Shown: in pieces, positions 25,501-37,700 of the stretch
Position numbering within the stretch: position 1 is the first letter of the stretch
How the letters are laid out: the number at the start of each line of letters is the position of its first letter
Assembly: GCA_963921425.1 (NCBI GenBank)
Contig: OY992838.1
Coordinates: 10,230,001 to 10,294,000 of the forward strand
Origin: Dryas octopetala
Lineage: Eukaryota; Streptophyta; Magnoliopsida; Rosales; Rosaceae
DNA: 64,000 bases
Reading direction: 5' to 3'
Translations under genes and position numbers: made by a program
The notes under the pieces: model-generated
Seen by the model: only the letters and a program-made list of their open reading frames with translations
What the model was told of the DNA's origin: nothing
Database searches by the model: none

Positions 25501-28500
25501 TTCAGACTTTAGCATCATGCCAAAAATTTTCTATTTTTGAAATCACTCCATGAGAGAGACTAGAAAAATTCTGGCTTCACACTGAAGGTGTCTTGGACCA
25601 ACTCCAAGTCAACTCACGATTCGCACGCGAATGAAATTCACAAGAACTTTAATGTCTTTCCCTGTTTACTAATTTCTTTCCCTGTTTACTTTCAAAGCTT
25701 ACAAGGTAGCCCTTTCTATATTAGCTACGGGTACATGAATTATTGAACGATGCAAAGTAATAAACTTAGGGATGTTAAAAGACATAATTCATAACAGCTA
25801 AGACATTGATCATGTGACATAGAGAGGCTCAAAGACAATGAATATAAGACTTCACAATAATAGACTTAAAAGGCATTCTAAATTGCATTAATTACACAAA
25901 AAGTACAAAAGGTTAATCATGTGGTGCTTGGTATATGGATGGGATTATTAATCATACTTTGGACTTGGCTCCTGCATCAATGTTCATATATGCCAATCTT
26001 TTTAAGCACTATGAAGTTATGTAAAAACAGAAGTTGCATTGATAGTGTATTTAATCATTTATATATTTTTATTTTTATTTACTTAAAAGAGAAATTGCAG
26101 CATTTCTATATTTAATGTTGTCTTTTATGTACAAAAAGTTGTGTTCGTGCTTTGCATCAGACATTATTCATATGCCATTCTTTTACATGTTCTTTCAGGT
26201 TTAAATCTTATAGGTTTTTTGAAACTACTCATTTTCTTTTAGGCTTGAAATCTCATGCTGTGACGCTATATGAAGCCGGAAAGTTGGGTCATGCTAGCAT
26301 TGCAGATCTGTGCAAGGATCTGAGTACGCTAGAGGGAACAAAATTTGAAGGAGAACTGCAGGAATTTGCAAATCATGCATTTAGCCTCCGTTGTGTTTTG
26401 GAATGCCTTCAATCAGGAGGAGTTGCAACTAATGTAAAAACTGATGAAGTTTGCAATAAGATGGATGGATTAGCTTCAAACATTGACGAGGCTACACTCA
26501 TAGCTGATGTCACTTTGACTAACAAATCCGGACACAATACTATGCATGACGTTGGGTTCGATGATGGTTCTGTGAAATCAGGGATTCCCCAGGAAGGTTC
26601 TCTTTTGGCTGAACCTGTTAATGATAGTAGAAGTGATGAAATAATAATTGGTACTTCATCAGAAGATAGCACTAGCTTAACTGAAATCTCTAAATCAGAC
26701 TTGAATCTCCAGAATAATGAGAAACTGATGCCTGCTGACGGGTCAGATGCTGGAAGAGAAGTGTTGCAGAAGAAAAAAAAATTTCGAGTGGATATCCTTC
26801 GCTGTGAAAGCTTGGCGTCTCTTTCACCAGCAACTTTAGATCGGTTGTTTCGTCGTGACTATGATATTGTTGTGTCTATTGTTCCTCTTCCACAGTCATC
26901 AATACTTCCTGGACCATCAGGTCCTATTAATTTTGGTCCTCCCTCTTATTCATCCATGACACCTTGGATGAAAATAGTATTGTACTCTACTGTGGCTAGT
27001 GGACCTCTATCGGTTGTTCTGATGAAAGGACAATGTTTACGCTTGCTTCCTGCACCACTGGCTGGTTGTGAGAAAGCCCTTTTATGGTCTTGGGATGGTT
27101 CTACAATTGGAGGGTTGGGAGGCAAGTTTGAAGGAAATCTAGTAAAGGGAAGTATACTCTTACACTGTTTAAATTCACTTCTGAAATACTCTGCTGTACT
27201 AGTGCAACCCCTCAGTAGGTATGACCTTGATGAATCTGGAAGAATCATTACTATGGATATTCCATTGCCCCTAAAGAACTCTGATGGCTCAATTGGTTGT
27301 ATAGGGAAGGAATTGGAACTCTGTGAGGAGGAAAGTTCAAAATTGAATTCTTTGTTAACTTCTTTGGCAAACAAGGTAGAGTTGTGGACAGTTGGCTATA
27401 TTCGCTTATTGAAACTTTTTAAAGAAAGAGATTCAGACTACTTTGCACCTGATGAGGAGAAGTATGAATGGGTTCCATTGAGTGTGGAATTTGGGATGCC
27501 ACTATTTAGTCCAAAATTATGCAATAATATATGTAAAAGGGTGGTTTCATCACAATTACTTCAAAAAGATTTACTTACTGAGCATCATGATGCAATGCAA
27601 GGCTTGCGGAAAAGGTTGCGTGATGTTTGTGCCGAGTACCAAGCAACAGGTCCTGCTGCAAAAATTCTTTACCAGAAAGAGCAATCAAAGGACTCCTCAC
27701 GAAATCTCATGAATTATGCTAGTGGAAGGTGGAATCCACTTGTCGACCCATCTTCTCCCATTTCAGGAGCCTTGAGTGAGCATCAGAGACTAAAACTTGC
27801 TAACCGGCTTCGTTCCCGTACTGAAGTTTTGAGCTTTGATGGAAGCATTCTAAGGTCTGTCTCAAGCTGTTCCTCTTTTACTTTTGCATCTGATTTCTCT
27901 TCCATCACATGTATTTATTTAGTATTACAATCAGATTCAGTTTTATATTATTATGAATATCGGATATGAATACAGTAACTCCTTGGATAATGCATTATTT
28001 AGTATGAGATAGTTGTATGCACATATTGTTTTCTCGTCAGATATGAATATTGTTTCCATACTCCTTGAATATGAAACTCTTATTTAGTATTATTTTCTAT
28101 TTGAATATCCTAAGTTTCCTTGGATAATGCTTTTTTAAGTTTGTGTGTTTCTTTCAACATATCCTTCCTACTTATAAGTCTTTAAAGAATTAAATATTAT
28201 AATTATGCATGTATTTTTGTAATACTTATTGGAATGAGTGTGGGACATGGGTGGAGAAGAGTGACGCACTCTAAAGTGTCTTAACACATCAATTTCTGAT
28301 TGGGAGAAGTGTTCTATGGATCATGGATGAGGAATAATGAATGAGCTAGTTGTTTATTAATAGTATTCAGATCATATGCTCTAACTCCTTTGTATTTACT
28401 GGTATTCAGGTCATATGCTCTGATCTAGCTTCTTTGAACTTGTATTCAGATAATTTGCTCTAACACCTTTGTATTTACTGGTATTCAGATCATATGCTTT

Positions 28501-28747
28501 AGCTCCTGTTTACGAGGCTGCCACAAGGCCTGTTGAAGAAGCCCCTTCAGTGAGCACTACAAAAGTTGAGCAAGAAGAAGCTGACAGCAGAGAAGTAGTC
28601 CTTCCTGGTGTTAATCTTCTTTTTGATGGCTCTGAGTTGCATCCCTTTGAGATAGGTGCTTGTCTACAGGCTCGTCAACCAGTCTCATTAATAGCAGAGG
28701 CAGCAACTGCCTCTGCATCTCTGCAACTAAGTAGGGCTTCAGGCTAG
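16580..28747 (+). CDS. FAM91 family protein (plant FAM91A1 homologue)
   Basis: Ten coding exons: 16580-16707, 16907-17024, 17488-17584, 19738-19844, 20820-20942, 21084-21237, 23934-23994, 24096-24466, 26243-27854 and 28489-28747. They sum to 3030 nt, 1009 aa, with GT-AG introns throughout. A 5' UTR intron (16252-16565) precedes the ATG. The protein starts [20 protein letters not shown]. The FAM91 N-domain fills about residues 1-330 ([46 protein letters not shown]) and the FAM91 C-domain about 385-880 ([39 protein letters not shown]). In animals FAM91A1 joins TBC1D23 and the WDR11 complex in capturing endosome-derived vesicles at the trans-Golgi; the plant role is inferred. No membrane segment or signal is seen, so a peripheral cytosolic protein is expected. 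Introns are large and carry a foldback MITE and a LINE tail. Confidence 0.93.
19135..19314. mobile_element. Foldback MITE in FAM91 intron 3
   Basis: The two halves are inverted copies: TGATAGTAC at 19135, then TCTGGCTCCTA and GAGGGACAAGTGAGG, mirrored by CCTCACTTGTCCCTC, TAGGAGCCAGA and GTACTATCA ending at 19314. No clear target duplication flanks it. The unit has no coding capacity and lies wholly within the intron. Confidence 0.65.
21478..21971 (-). mobile_element. 5'-truncated LINE tail in FAM91 intron 6
   Basis: A 104-aa minus-strand frame contains [17 protein letters not shown], typical of the C-terminal end (after the zf-RVT region) of plant L1-type LINE reverse transcriptases. It is followed on the minus strand by a 3' UTR and an A-rich tail (21478-21500 as T on the plus strand). 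Everything upstream of this last piece is missing, which is the usual outcome of incomplete LINE insertion. No certain target duplication was found, so the outer limit near 21971 is approximate. Confidence 0.7.
28361..28500 (+). repeat. Tandem copies of the FAM91 exon-10 splice acceptor
   Basis: The phrase TATTCAG-ATCATATGCTCTAACTCC occurs four times with a 39-40 bp step. The AG ends lie at 28370, 28409, 28449 and 28488. The last is the acceptor that keeps the FAM91 frame ([11 protein letters not shown]). Use of any of the first three would reach a stop codon within about 20 codons. The repeat spans the intron-exon border, so it duplicated the acceptor itself. Confidence 0.8.
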
Positions 28748-29613
28748 AATCTTGCTTGAATGGCATATATAGAAGAATTCATCATGTTACTAACAAGTAA
28801 GAACTAGGAATTGTCACATCCTACATGCTTCTTTTATTCTGATTATTTGGCTCGTCCACTCATCTTTGAGGTTGGTAAATGCGCATCCACTCCAGCTTAG
28901 TTCAAAGGTAAGTTCTAGTTGATTAATATTATCAATTCAGTTACTTTAATCTCTGCAGATATTTATTTAACTATTGATTGTGCTTGGCACGACTATCACA
29001 ACAAGTGACCTGTGTGGTTAGTTTTCATACAAAATCACGATTTTATGTTTAATTTTTAAATTCTCTTTTTTCTTGTTCGGCAAACTGACAGCCTGATTAG
29101 CCTCAAATCTGCTGCATCTTTAATCTGCATCTGATTCTGACCTAAGACAACTTTGTTATGTTGGCTTCTTGGTTAGGTTGACAGAGACGGTACCTTTTTT
29201 TCTTTTTTAAAGAAGCTAAAGGTGTTGTCCAATACGTTTAAAGATACAGGCTGTAAGATTAGTTTGCTGATTTTAAGCTCTGGGCCTGCTAAGTGTTTGG
29301 AAGTAAAATGTAGTACACTATTCCAAGAAAACAGGTCTGGTGATGCATTTATTACCTCCTTTTAAGAAGACATGGTAGATCTTTTTGGGGGTAATATCTT
29401 AGAAGAGGAAATTACAGATTTGGTCCACTTATTTTATACCTAGTTCAATTTTGGTCTACGATTTTTTTTAAGTTTTGTTTTGGTCCACTAATTATTTTAT
29501 TTGTTCAGTAAAGATCTAGATTTGTGACTTTAAATCCTTTGGGTTATGTTTTCTTTAATTATAATTGAAGAATAAGTTATATTTCATCATTTCTTAGTCA
29601 TAAAAACAAATTT

Positions 29614-30047
29614 GGGTTTTTTTCATATTTAGTACCTGAACTTTGACCATTGTCTTAATGTGGTACCTAAACTTTTATTTGTCCAAATTGAGTACCTAAA
29701 CTTTTATTTTGTGTCTAATAGGTACCAAAATGAATTTCTGTTAAAATTATCAACAAAAGTTAGGAGCAATATAGTCACTTCAAAAAATTTATATTTTAAT
29801 TTTAATTTTTAATTTTTTTTGTTTGTTGTGTGTTTTTTTAAAAATAATTTTAAACATATAAAGAAAATAATTAAAATATACTTTGACTATATTGTCCCTA
29901 ATTTTTATTGACAATTTTAACAAAAATTCATTTTGGTACCTATTAGACACAAAATAAAAGTTTAGGTACTCAATTGGGACAAATAAAAGTTTAGGTACCA
30001 CATTAAGAAAAAAGTCAAAGTTTAAGTACTAAATATGAAATAAACCC
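29614..30047. mobile_element. MULE-type MITE nested in a larger MITE
   Basis: The 434-bp unit has inverted arms: GGGTTTTTTTCATATTTAGTAC at the left, mirrored by GTACTAAATATGAAATAAACCC at the right. Repeated GGTACCTAAACTTTTATTTG phrases lie inside each arm. A perfect 9-bp target duplication, AACAAATTT, flanks it at 29605-29613 and 30048-30056. It is AT-rich and non-coding. Confidence 0.85.
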
Positions 30048-30073
30048 AACAAATTTGGAGTATTAAAATCTAA

Positions 30074-31027
30074 TGGTGCGTTTGGATGAAGTAATTTGAA
30101 ACTACTAAGGAATTCACAAATGACGGAATTAAAAATGACGTGATTTAAAATTCTAGAATTTGTAAATTCTCTTGTTTGGATAAATGGAATTTAAATACGA
30201 AATTTATAATAGTTTTATTAAAGAGTGATGGTGATAGTGGCAACAATAAAAATGATGTTTGTGGTAAGTTGACGATGGTAGTAGGGGTGATGGCCCACGG
30301 GCGGTGGGAGAAATGGTGGTGGCAAAAATTGGGGTATTGGAGGTGGTGGCAACGGCGACATTGGCGGTGATGGTGATGGTGGTGGCGACGGCAACAGCGA
30401 TGGTGGTGGTGATGGCATTGGTGATGGAGGCGGCGGCGGCGGTGGTGTCAGTGTCGGTGGTGGTAGTGGTGGTGGCGGTGGCAGTGTCAGTGTCAGTGGT
30501 GGTGACGGTGGCGGCGACAGTGGTGGCAATAGTGGCGGCTGTGGTGGTAGCGGCGGAGGTGGTGTTGGTGGTGGTGGCAGCCGGCAGATGTAGTGGTGGT
30601 GGCGGTGTCGGTGGTGGTGGTGGCGACGGTGGCGGAGGTGGCGGTCGTAGTAGTGGCAGAGGTGGTGGTGGCGGCGAAGGTGGTGTCGGTGGTTGTGGTG
30701 GTGATGGTGGCGGCGGAGGTGGCGGTAGTGGTGGTGGTGACGATGGTGGTGGTGGTAGTGGTGGTGGTATTGTAATTAATTGGCAAGGTAATGGGTAGAC
30801 ACGACTTTTTTTTTATTTTTTTATAAAAATTGGAATTTTGAAAATGACACCAATTTAGGTGGAATTTAAACTTGGAATTTACAGCCTTCAAATCCCAAGT
30901 TTTTTTCCACATAGAATTTACAAAATTCTATATTTATGGACCCAAACAAGGAAATTAGAGCATGTAATTTCTTAAATGCTGAGTTTTGTTTAAATTCCAA
31001 GTTTTTTTTCTCCATCCAAACACACCA
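30074..31027. mobile_element. Probable MITE enclosing a GGT-rich satellite
   Basis: The ends TGGTGCGTTTGGATG and CATCCAAACACACCA are inverted copies, with AATTTGAAA/GAATTTAAA-rich sequence inside, as in common plant MITEs. No clean target duplication is visible. Its core has been swollen by a simple repeat (about 30225-30775). Confidence 0.55.
30225..30775. repeat. GGT/GGC-rich degenerate trinucleotide satellite
   Basis: About 550 bp are built almost entirely of GGT, GGC, GAT and AGT triplets on the plus strand. All frames stay open for long distances, giving Val/Ala-, Gly- or (minus strand) Pro/Thr-rich nonsense. It is confined to the core of a MITE and is not a glycine-rich protein gene. 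Confidence 0.85.
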
Positions 31028-31364
31028 GAAGAGAATTGAGATTGGGTGAAGTTTGAAAAATTGGCAGTTTCGGGTACCCTACTTTGGGGTCAATTATCTT
31101 GAGTTTTAGAACTCCAATTTGAATGATCTTTATATGGTTGTAAAGAAGAAATGCATAGCTTTAAAACAAGTATATGTTTGCTGAATTTGGGTTAGATTTG
31201 ATAGGGTAAAAGACATGCCAAATTTGAGAAAACAAATCTGGACCTTTATTGAACAAGTGGAACAATTAGTGGACCAAAACATAACTTAAAAATAATTGTG
31301 GACCAAAATTGAACTAAGTATAAAATAACTGGATTAAATCTGTAATTTCCTCTATCTTAGAAAT

Positions 31365-34300
31365 AGTGGTAAAAATAGTTATACGGGATACAACCTTTGC
31401 TAGTAAGACTTAAACTAGAAATGCCTTTTGAGTTGTTTGATGATGAGGTAAGAACTCTGATTATATCGCCCCTCAAATTTCTATGCAGACTTTGTGAGAC
31501 ACTTATTTATGTTGAAGTGCATGGGCCCCATTTGAAAAAGATTGATTTTAAATTTCTTTGCTGTCACCAAGTGCGAAGCTCTTGAGTTAAGCATCTGAAA
31601 ACATTATTTTATGTCTATGAAGTAGTACTGACCGGAAATATTTTTCTTTTTGAAACTGACTATTCTCTGTAAGTTTTCCCCTTTTGTTTCGCTCAGATTG
31701 TTTCATTAGGCTCACTTTTCAAGTACAATTGTCTTTTGTCTATTTGTTTCTTGTATTATTATTTCACTCGCTTGATACCTGTTATATTAATGCAGGTAGT
31801 TGTTTCGGTATAAAATGCTGTCAGATCATGGATACAACCCTGGGTTTGTAACTACAATGAAAAAAGACTGATATGACTTTGCTTAAATATACCACTAGTC
31901 TAACATGGTGCTTTGATTCTGGTGATTTATGCTCACCAATTAAACAAAACACACTTTTTCTTTCATTTATTTTTACTTGGGGGGTGGGGAGGTGAAAGGA
32001 TGCATCATTAGTGTTGGAATTTTCATTAATATATGAAAATATTCTTGGGGAAAAAAAAGAAGAAAGAAAAGTAAAAGAGAAGGCATTGTGTTGCGAAATT
32101 GACTTCAACTTCTTATGTGATAGTTTCACTGTTTTTGGTAAATTCACACTCGTAGAGGAACCAATCTGGTGCTTGATGTGGTGAAAAATGATCAAAAATG
32201 TCTTTTTTTTTAATTTTTTTACTTTTGAAGAAATTGTTTAGTCATGGTTCTTTTGCCTGGTTAAGAAACAAATCCCAAATCAAGATAGATGCATTTGATT
32301 GGACCTCTTCTTATGGTTGGAAGAAATGTTTATTTATTCGGATGAATTCATAGAAAATATAATTGCATTTATTTGGTTGTTAGGTTTGTGATTAGCACAT
32401 TAACTGTTTGTGTTGTAATTGTTTCGCTCCATGAATAAAATCCTGTTTTTCCCTGATGACAATTAAGAAGACAAATTTCGTTCTTAAGGTTATTTCAAGG
32501 GTGATTTATAGTTTGTAAAGATTATGTTTTAAGGGCAGTGAACTGCAAGGAGTATCGATTTATAAAGCGTGCCTCTAGTTAATTAGTGGAGTGTTCCATT
32601 TGTTTATTGGTGCATCGAAGTATTGAACATATGAATGAAAATGCAGAAGTGTATTGAATTTATATTGCCTACAAATTTTAATTTCTGTTGTTTTAAGATT
32701 TGGCTAAACAAAGATTAAATGCAAGCAATTGATTAGGACTTCACAGCGATGCCTCTTTTCTCTAGGGGATCTCAATGTTTCCGTCATTTTTATATTCTCC
32801 GTAACCAAAAATAGAGTAAATGTTATTTTGTTATGCAGATTATTGCACTTGTATTAATATACTCCCTAGTTTTTCAATTTAGAAAATTAAGTATTTGACT
32901 TTTTAATTTTGTTAATTGAGGTAAATTTGTGAATTTGTTCGCTTTCCATCTAAAGTTCCGTTTACACAAAGTCAAATTCTCATCATGAATAATCTTTATT
33001 GAGGACAAAATGGTAGTCACGTGCCCATCACTTGTATTAATTTACCGAGTAAATTGACAAAATTGAAAAAGTTAAAGTACTTTAATTTTTTAAATTAGAA
33101 GTCTATGGAGAAAATGATACTAGTATAACAGTCTGAGGAACAAAATGACATTTATCCCACAGAAATGTTAGCATAGTTTGATAAGAGACTGCCTTGAAAG
33201 TAGGATCTGGATTTTTGGAGGCCTTTCCCACAAAAGATCAAGCTTTTGATATCTTTGTACAAACTAACAATCAATCAATGCTAGAATAACTGTTGGCCCT
33301 CTAGGATCTGGTAAATTTATTCTTCCAAGCTAATTGTATCATTTGATCGATGAGTTTTCAACGTTAGATTAACATCATTTTGAGATTTGAATCCCCCCTA
33401 AAAAAAAAAAAAATCTTATTTTGCTCATATACAGATTTATAAGACTAAAATTCAAATTCAAATTAAAAACAAGTAGAAGATTTGAACCCAATTTACCATA
33501 AGAAGGTATTACTTAGTACATAAATGCGAAATAAGAAAACATTATGGCAAGTGGGTAGGGTCTTAGTGATTTGATGGGCATGATGTTGTGTTGGTACTGT
33601 CATAGGAACAAGTTTCTTTTCTACGGAGGATGTATTGTTTGAACTTTGAAGGCTAAAAGAGTGACATCCCATGCGAACCAGCGTTTTTGCAGCTGCATGT
33701 TGCGGTTTAGCTCTTGTTCTTATTGGGCTTGGCATTTGTTCCATTATATCATGCATTAATAGTAATAAAGTTGATTTATATAAAGACTTGCATATCAAAA
33801 AATTGAAAACCAAAAGGTCAAAATAACTCAATGATTACCTGTTAAAAGACAATTATACAATTAAACATTGTGCTCTTCCATATAAATGTGGGCTTTGCAT
33901 ACCTCCCGGTCTTCAATACAAAATCACAATTTTTTTCTCTTTAAACTACTTATATTCCTTAAACATATCTCAAATCATAATCTGGTTATGATAAATGCAT
34001 TTGTTGGTAACAGTAGCTATATGACATATAAAGGTGTAATAGAAGAAAAATTATTGTATCTCATTGTAACATTACGTGATATGTTGATGTAGTGTTATCA
34101 ATTTATTTAAATTATAACATATGTACAATTTTAAGATTATTTTTTAGAATTTAAGATTTTAATTTTTAATAATTATACACATTATAATTTAAGTTAATTA
34201 ATAACTTCAGGTCATTAAGATTATAAGTGAAAAAGTGACATAATTTATTAATAGATAGTCTCATAGTCCAAATAGCTTTTATCATCACCAAAAAATAAAA

Positions 34301-34420
34301 TAAAAAAAGCAAGATATTATGACCTTTTGAGGCAGAAGATCCAACAAAGATGAGGCCAAAAAGAAAAAGAAAAAACGAAGAAGAAGATCCAAGAAAGTGT
34401 ATGATATTTTAAGGCAGAGG
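31365..34420. other. Spacer between FAM91 and ISA3
   Basis: No gene is recognised. A degenerate inverted repeat at about 32812-33158 (GAGTAAATGTTATTTTG mirrored by CAAAATGACATTTATCC, with AATTTTGTTAATT arms further in) is probably a MITE. A 112-aa minus-strand frame at 33493-33831 matches nothing I know. The rest is AT-rich. Confidence 0.4.
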
Positions 34421-34428
34421 TTGACGAA

Positions 34429-34492
34429 CACGTGTCGAAGCGTAGCATCAAGCTTGAGTGCTCGACCCAACTCTCTCGTATCCGTTCACGTG
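34429..34492 (+). promoter_or_regulatory. Two G-box motifs upstream of ISA3
   Basis: CACGTG occurs at 34429-34434 (within ACACGTGTC, ABRE-like) and at 34487-34492 (within TTCACGTGGC), about 320 and 260 bp before the ISA3 start. Such motifs bind bZIP and bHLH factors in light, circadian and ABA responses, which would suit a starch-breakdown gene. Function is inferred from sequence and position. Confidence 0.45.
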
Positions 34493-34750
34493 GCAGACGT
34501 GAAAAAAGCACCCTGCTTTTGTTCCGCTCTCGACTACCGACAATGCCCAGAAACCCAGTAACAAACTCTCACTCCCACTCTTCCACTCCCAACTCCCAAG
34601 ACTCCATCTCCATGTGGTACCTGAATAAAGCTCCTTCCTTTACTCTCAAATTCGATTCCCTTTTCGCTGTTTTGGCTCACAACTGTTCTTGCACGCACTA
34701 CTTTTTGTGAGACTGTGATATCATTATCAACCAAATTAGAAGGATCAAAG

Positions 34751-37700
34751 ATGCTCCGCACCCCTCATTTGTACGATTCAAATGTCACCAAACTCCCTCT
34801 CTTTGCATCATCGCCTTTTTCAACTCACAATGGCGCCCCGTGTACAGTAGCTTCCCCTGTTCTTGACATGGGGTAGTATTCTTGTTTACATTTCTCTGCC
34901 TCATTTCTTTTGCATATTCAGTTTAGTGGGTTCAATTTTCATTTGGGTTCCTTTAAATGTATTTGTAGCAGTGTGACTCCTTGTGTTTTAGTAGTATAGT
35001 GATTATACATGGTCAAAATGGTGTCTTTTAAGCTCGAATGACTGGTTTTGACTTTTGAGTTATGGTACTATTTTGATTGGTGAATAATCAATTGGGTTAT
35101 TGTTGATTTGTGGGTTGATGTTTTGTTAGATTGAAGTTGAGTAAACAAGCATCGGGTAGCAATCAGCAAGGACTTGCCAGAAAGGCATGTTTATCGTTCT
35201 ATAATGCAATGAAATCAGTCTAAATGTTTTGAGTTTTGCATTGTTACTAATTATATGGCTGGAGTTTTGGCATAGGTTAGACCCAGGATCATGTCAAGCA
35301 TACAGCTAATGTTTACGGTAATCGTGCTCGAGAACGTGTTCTTGAGGTACTGCTTTATCATGTAGGACCATATATTTTACCTTCCATATCTTTTGAATGA
35401 AACTTTCAAATTATGTAATAAATTATGAGACAGAGAATAGTTTATCTCACAAAATACTATACTAAGATATCTATCATTCAGTGGTGATTTCCATCTATTT
35501 CAAAGAAAGAAACTGATTAATGATTTCTTCCCCTAATCCTCTTCTTCTTAGCATGCCTGAGTGGGAATAATCCACATTTCATGTGTTCGCTGTTTGCGAT
35601 TATAGGAAGAAGCCCCCCCACTGTCAGAGACCAGCCCAACTTGGAAAACTTTTCCAGGGCAAGCTTATCCGCTGGGTGTATCAGAGGTTGATAATGGGCT
35701 CAATTTTGCCATTTTTTCACAGCATGCAACCGCTGTCACACTTTGCTTATCACTTCCAGAGAGGTGACATTGCTTTTCCATTTTTTTCATTGGTTAATAT
35801 CCAATTCCTCTCTCTCGCTCTCTCTTTCTCTCTCTTAAGTTATCCCCAGACTCATGCTTTTAGTATATAATTTTGGTCAGGGAAAATCTTGGAAGGCTGG
35901 ACGGTGGAATGACGGAGCTGGTCTTGGATCCTAATGTAAACAAGACAGGTGACATTTGGCACATATGTATCAAGGTAGTATTTGATTTAGGTTGCTCAAA
36001 ACACTACCTTTCTTTGTGCTGTCCTTTGTTTAACAATTGTAGTTTTCCATAGCTTGAACATGCTCTACCCTCTTTCTCTTGATCCCTCTCCCTCTCTTTC
36101 TCTTGTTTGAGAATGATAATGTATCTGTTGATGTAGTTGTCTTGATAATGAAATATCCTACAGGATTTGCCCCAGAGCAACGTTCTCTATGGTTATCGTA
36201 TTGATGGTCCACGAGGTTGGCATCAAGGGCATCGATTTGACAGCAGCATTGTGCTTATAGATCCTTATGCGAAGCTAGTTGAAGGTCGCCGGTATTTTGG
36301 AGATTCCAGAAACAAGTTATCTCAATTTCTCGGAACTTATGATTTTGATAGCTTGCCTTTTGACTGGGGAGACAACTACAAGCTTCCAGATATACCTGAG
36401 GTAAATAAGTTGCCATGTATTGTTGTCATGCAGTAAACAGGATAAATTGTTGTCTTCACAAATTTGTTCACTACGATGGAAATTTAATAGTTCCTCTCTC
36501 TCTCTCTCCCTTTCTCTCTCTACCACTCTCCCTCTACTCAACATCACATCTTCTGGTTAGATGGGAAAACTCATAATTGAAAATATATCTGTTATTTTTA
36601 ATATATGCTTTCAATGTACTCATGGGTGATCTGAAGTAATTCTCACTTTCTTTCTCTTTTATCATTTTCATTTTTTATTTGCCAAATGAAAATTTGATGT
36701 TTCATCTTTTTAATTTCTTTATTGGCCAAATGAACTTTCCATCTTGTTTTCTAAGTTAAATGTAGAATTCAAAGGCATCTTATTACATCTCAACCTTTGT
36801 GTTTGCTGCTGTTTTTGCAGAAAGATCTTGTTATATATGAAATGAATGTTCGTGCATTTACAGCTGATGAATCCAGTGGTCTGGATCCAGATATTCGAGG
36901 TAGCTACCTTGGTGTGATTGAGAAGGTAATAAGTGATTCTACTGAGATGAATGACAACCTATCCATCTAATGACCATCCTTTGATACAAAGCCCAATACC
37001 TGAGAGTCAATAATTTGAATACTCCCTGTAACTCAAATCCTTATTTACCTTGGATTTTCTAACAATTTTGGATGTGTTTTTAGCAATTTCATTTTCGATT
37101 CCCCTTGTATGCGAAAAAAAGGTGTGGCATTTTGATGACAGATCATGAATAATAACTACATATACCGTCTAATGTGCTTAGAGTTATACGCTTTCCATTA
37201 ATCATTGTTTGAATATAATAATAGCTATTTAATTATTTTGATATGTTGGATTTCTCTGACTTTTTTCCCCTCCATTTTAATTCTAAGATTCCACACCTTC
37301 TAGAGCTTGGCATCAACACAGTGGAGTTGCTGCCTGTCTTTGAATTTGATGAGTTTGAGTTTCAGAGGCGCCCAAATCCTAGAGATCACATGGTAATTAA
37401 ACCAATTTCTCTATGTTTTTTTTTTTACTGAAATGTTTAATAAAAAACACATGACTGTAGTTAACTTGTTTGAGCATTTAAAAGTTTCTCTTCTTCATGC
37501 AATGATTTAAATGTACTGTTTTAAAACAAGCAAAATCAAGACTCCATCATTGAAACCTCAAAAGCTATTGGCTTATGAAAAAACTCAAATTCCACTGGAG
37601 ATCAGGAATCATTCCCCACTGAGCTCCTTAAGGGATAATATACCAAGTCCTTGAGTTTTATGGTTTGGTGGTTGGATGATTTCAAACTTGAACAAACAAC

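Larger units (their letters stand above)
29405..31354. mobile_element. MULE-type MITE, expanded by nested insertions
   Basis: The arms GAGGAAATTACAGATTTGG at 29405 and its mirror CTGTAATTTCCTC ending at 31354 extend as an inverted repeat for roughly 100-150 bp. The flanks are a perfect 10-bp direct repeat, TATCTTAGAA, at 29395-29404 and 31355-31364, in the size range of Mutator-like elements. Two further elements sit inside (29614-30047 and about 30074-31027). Without them the original unit would be about 550 bp. No transposase is present. Confidence 0.75.

Noticed and set aside
30218-30798. Glycine-, valine- or proline-rich protein genes
   Set aside because: All frames are open because the DNA is a GGT-type satellite inside a MITE. 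There is no signal peptide or conserved motif.
33493-33831. 112-aa minus-strand frame
   Set aside because: No recognisable motif, no evident promoter, and an AT-rich non-coding setting. It could be a lineage-specific gene, but nothing here supports that.
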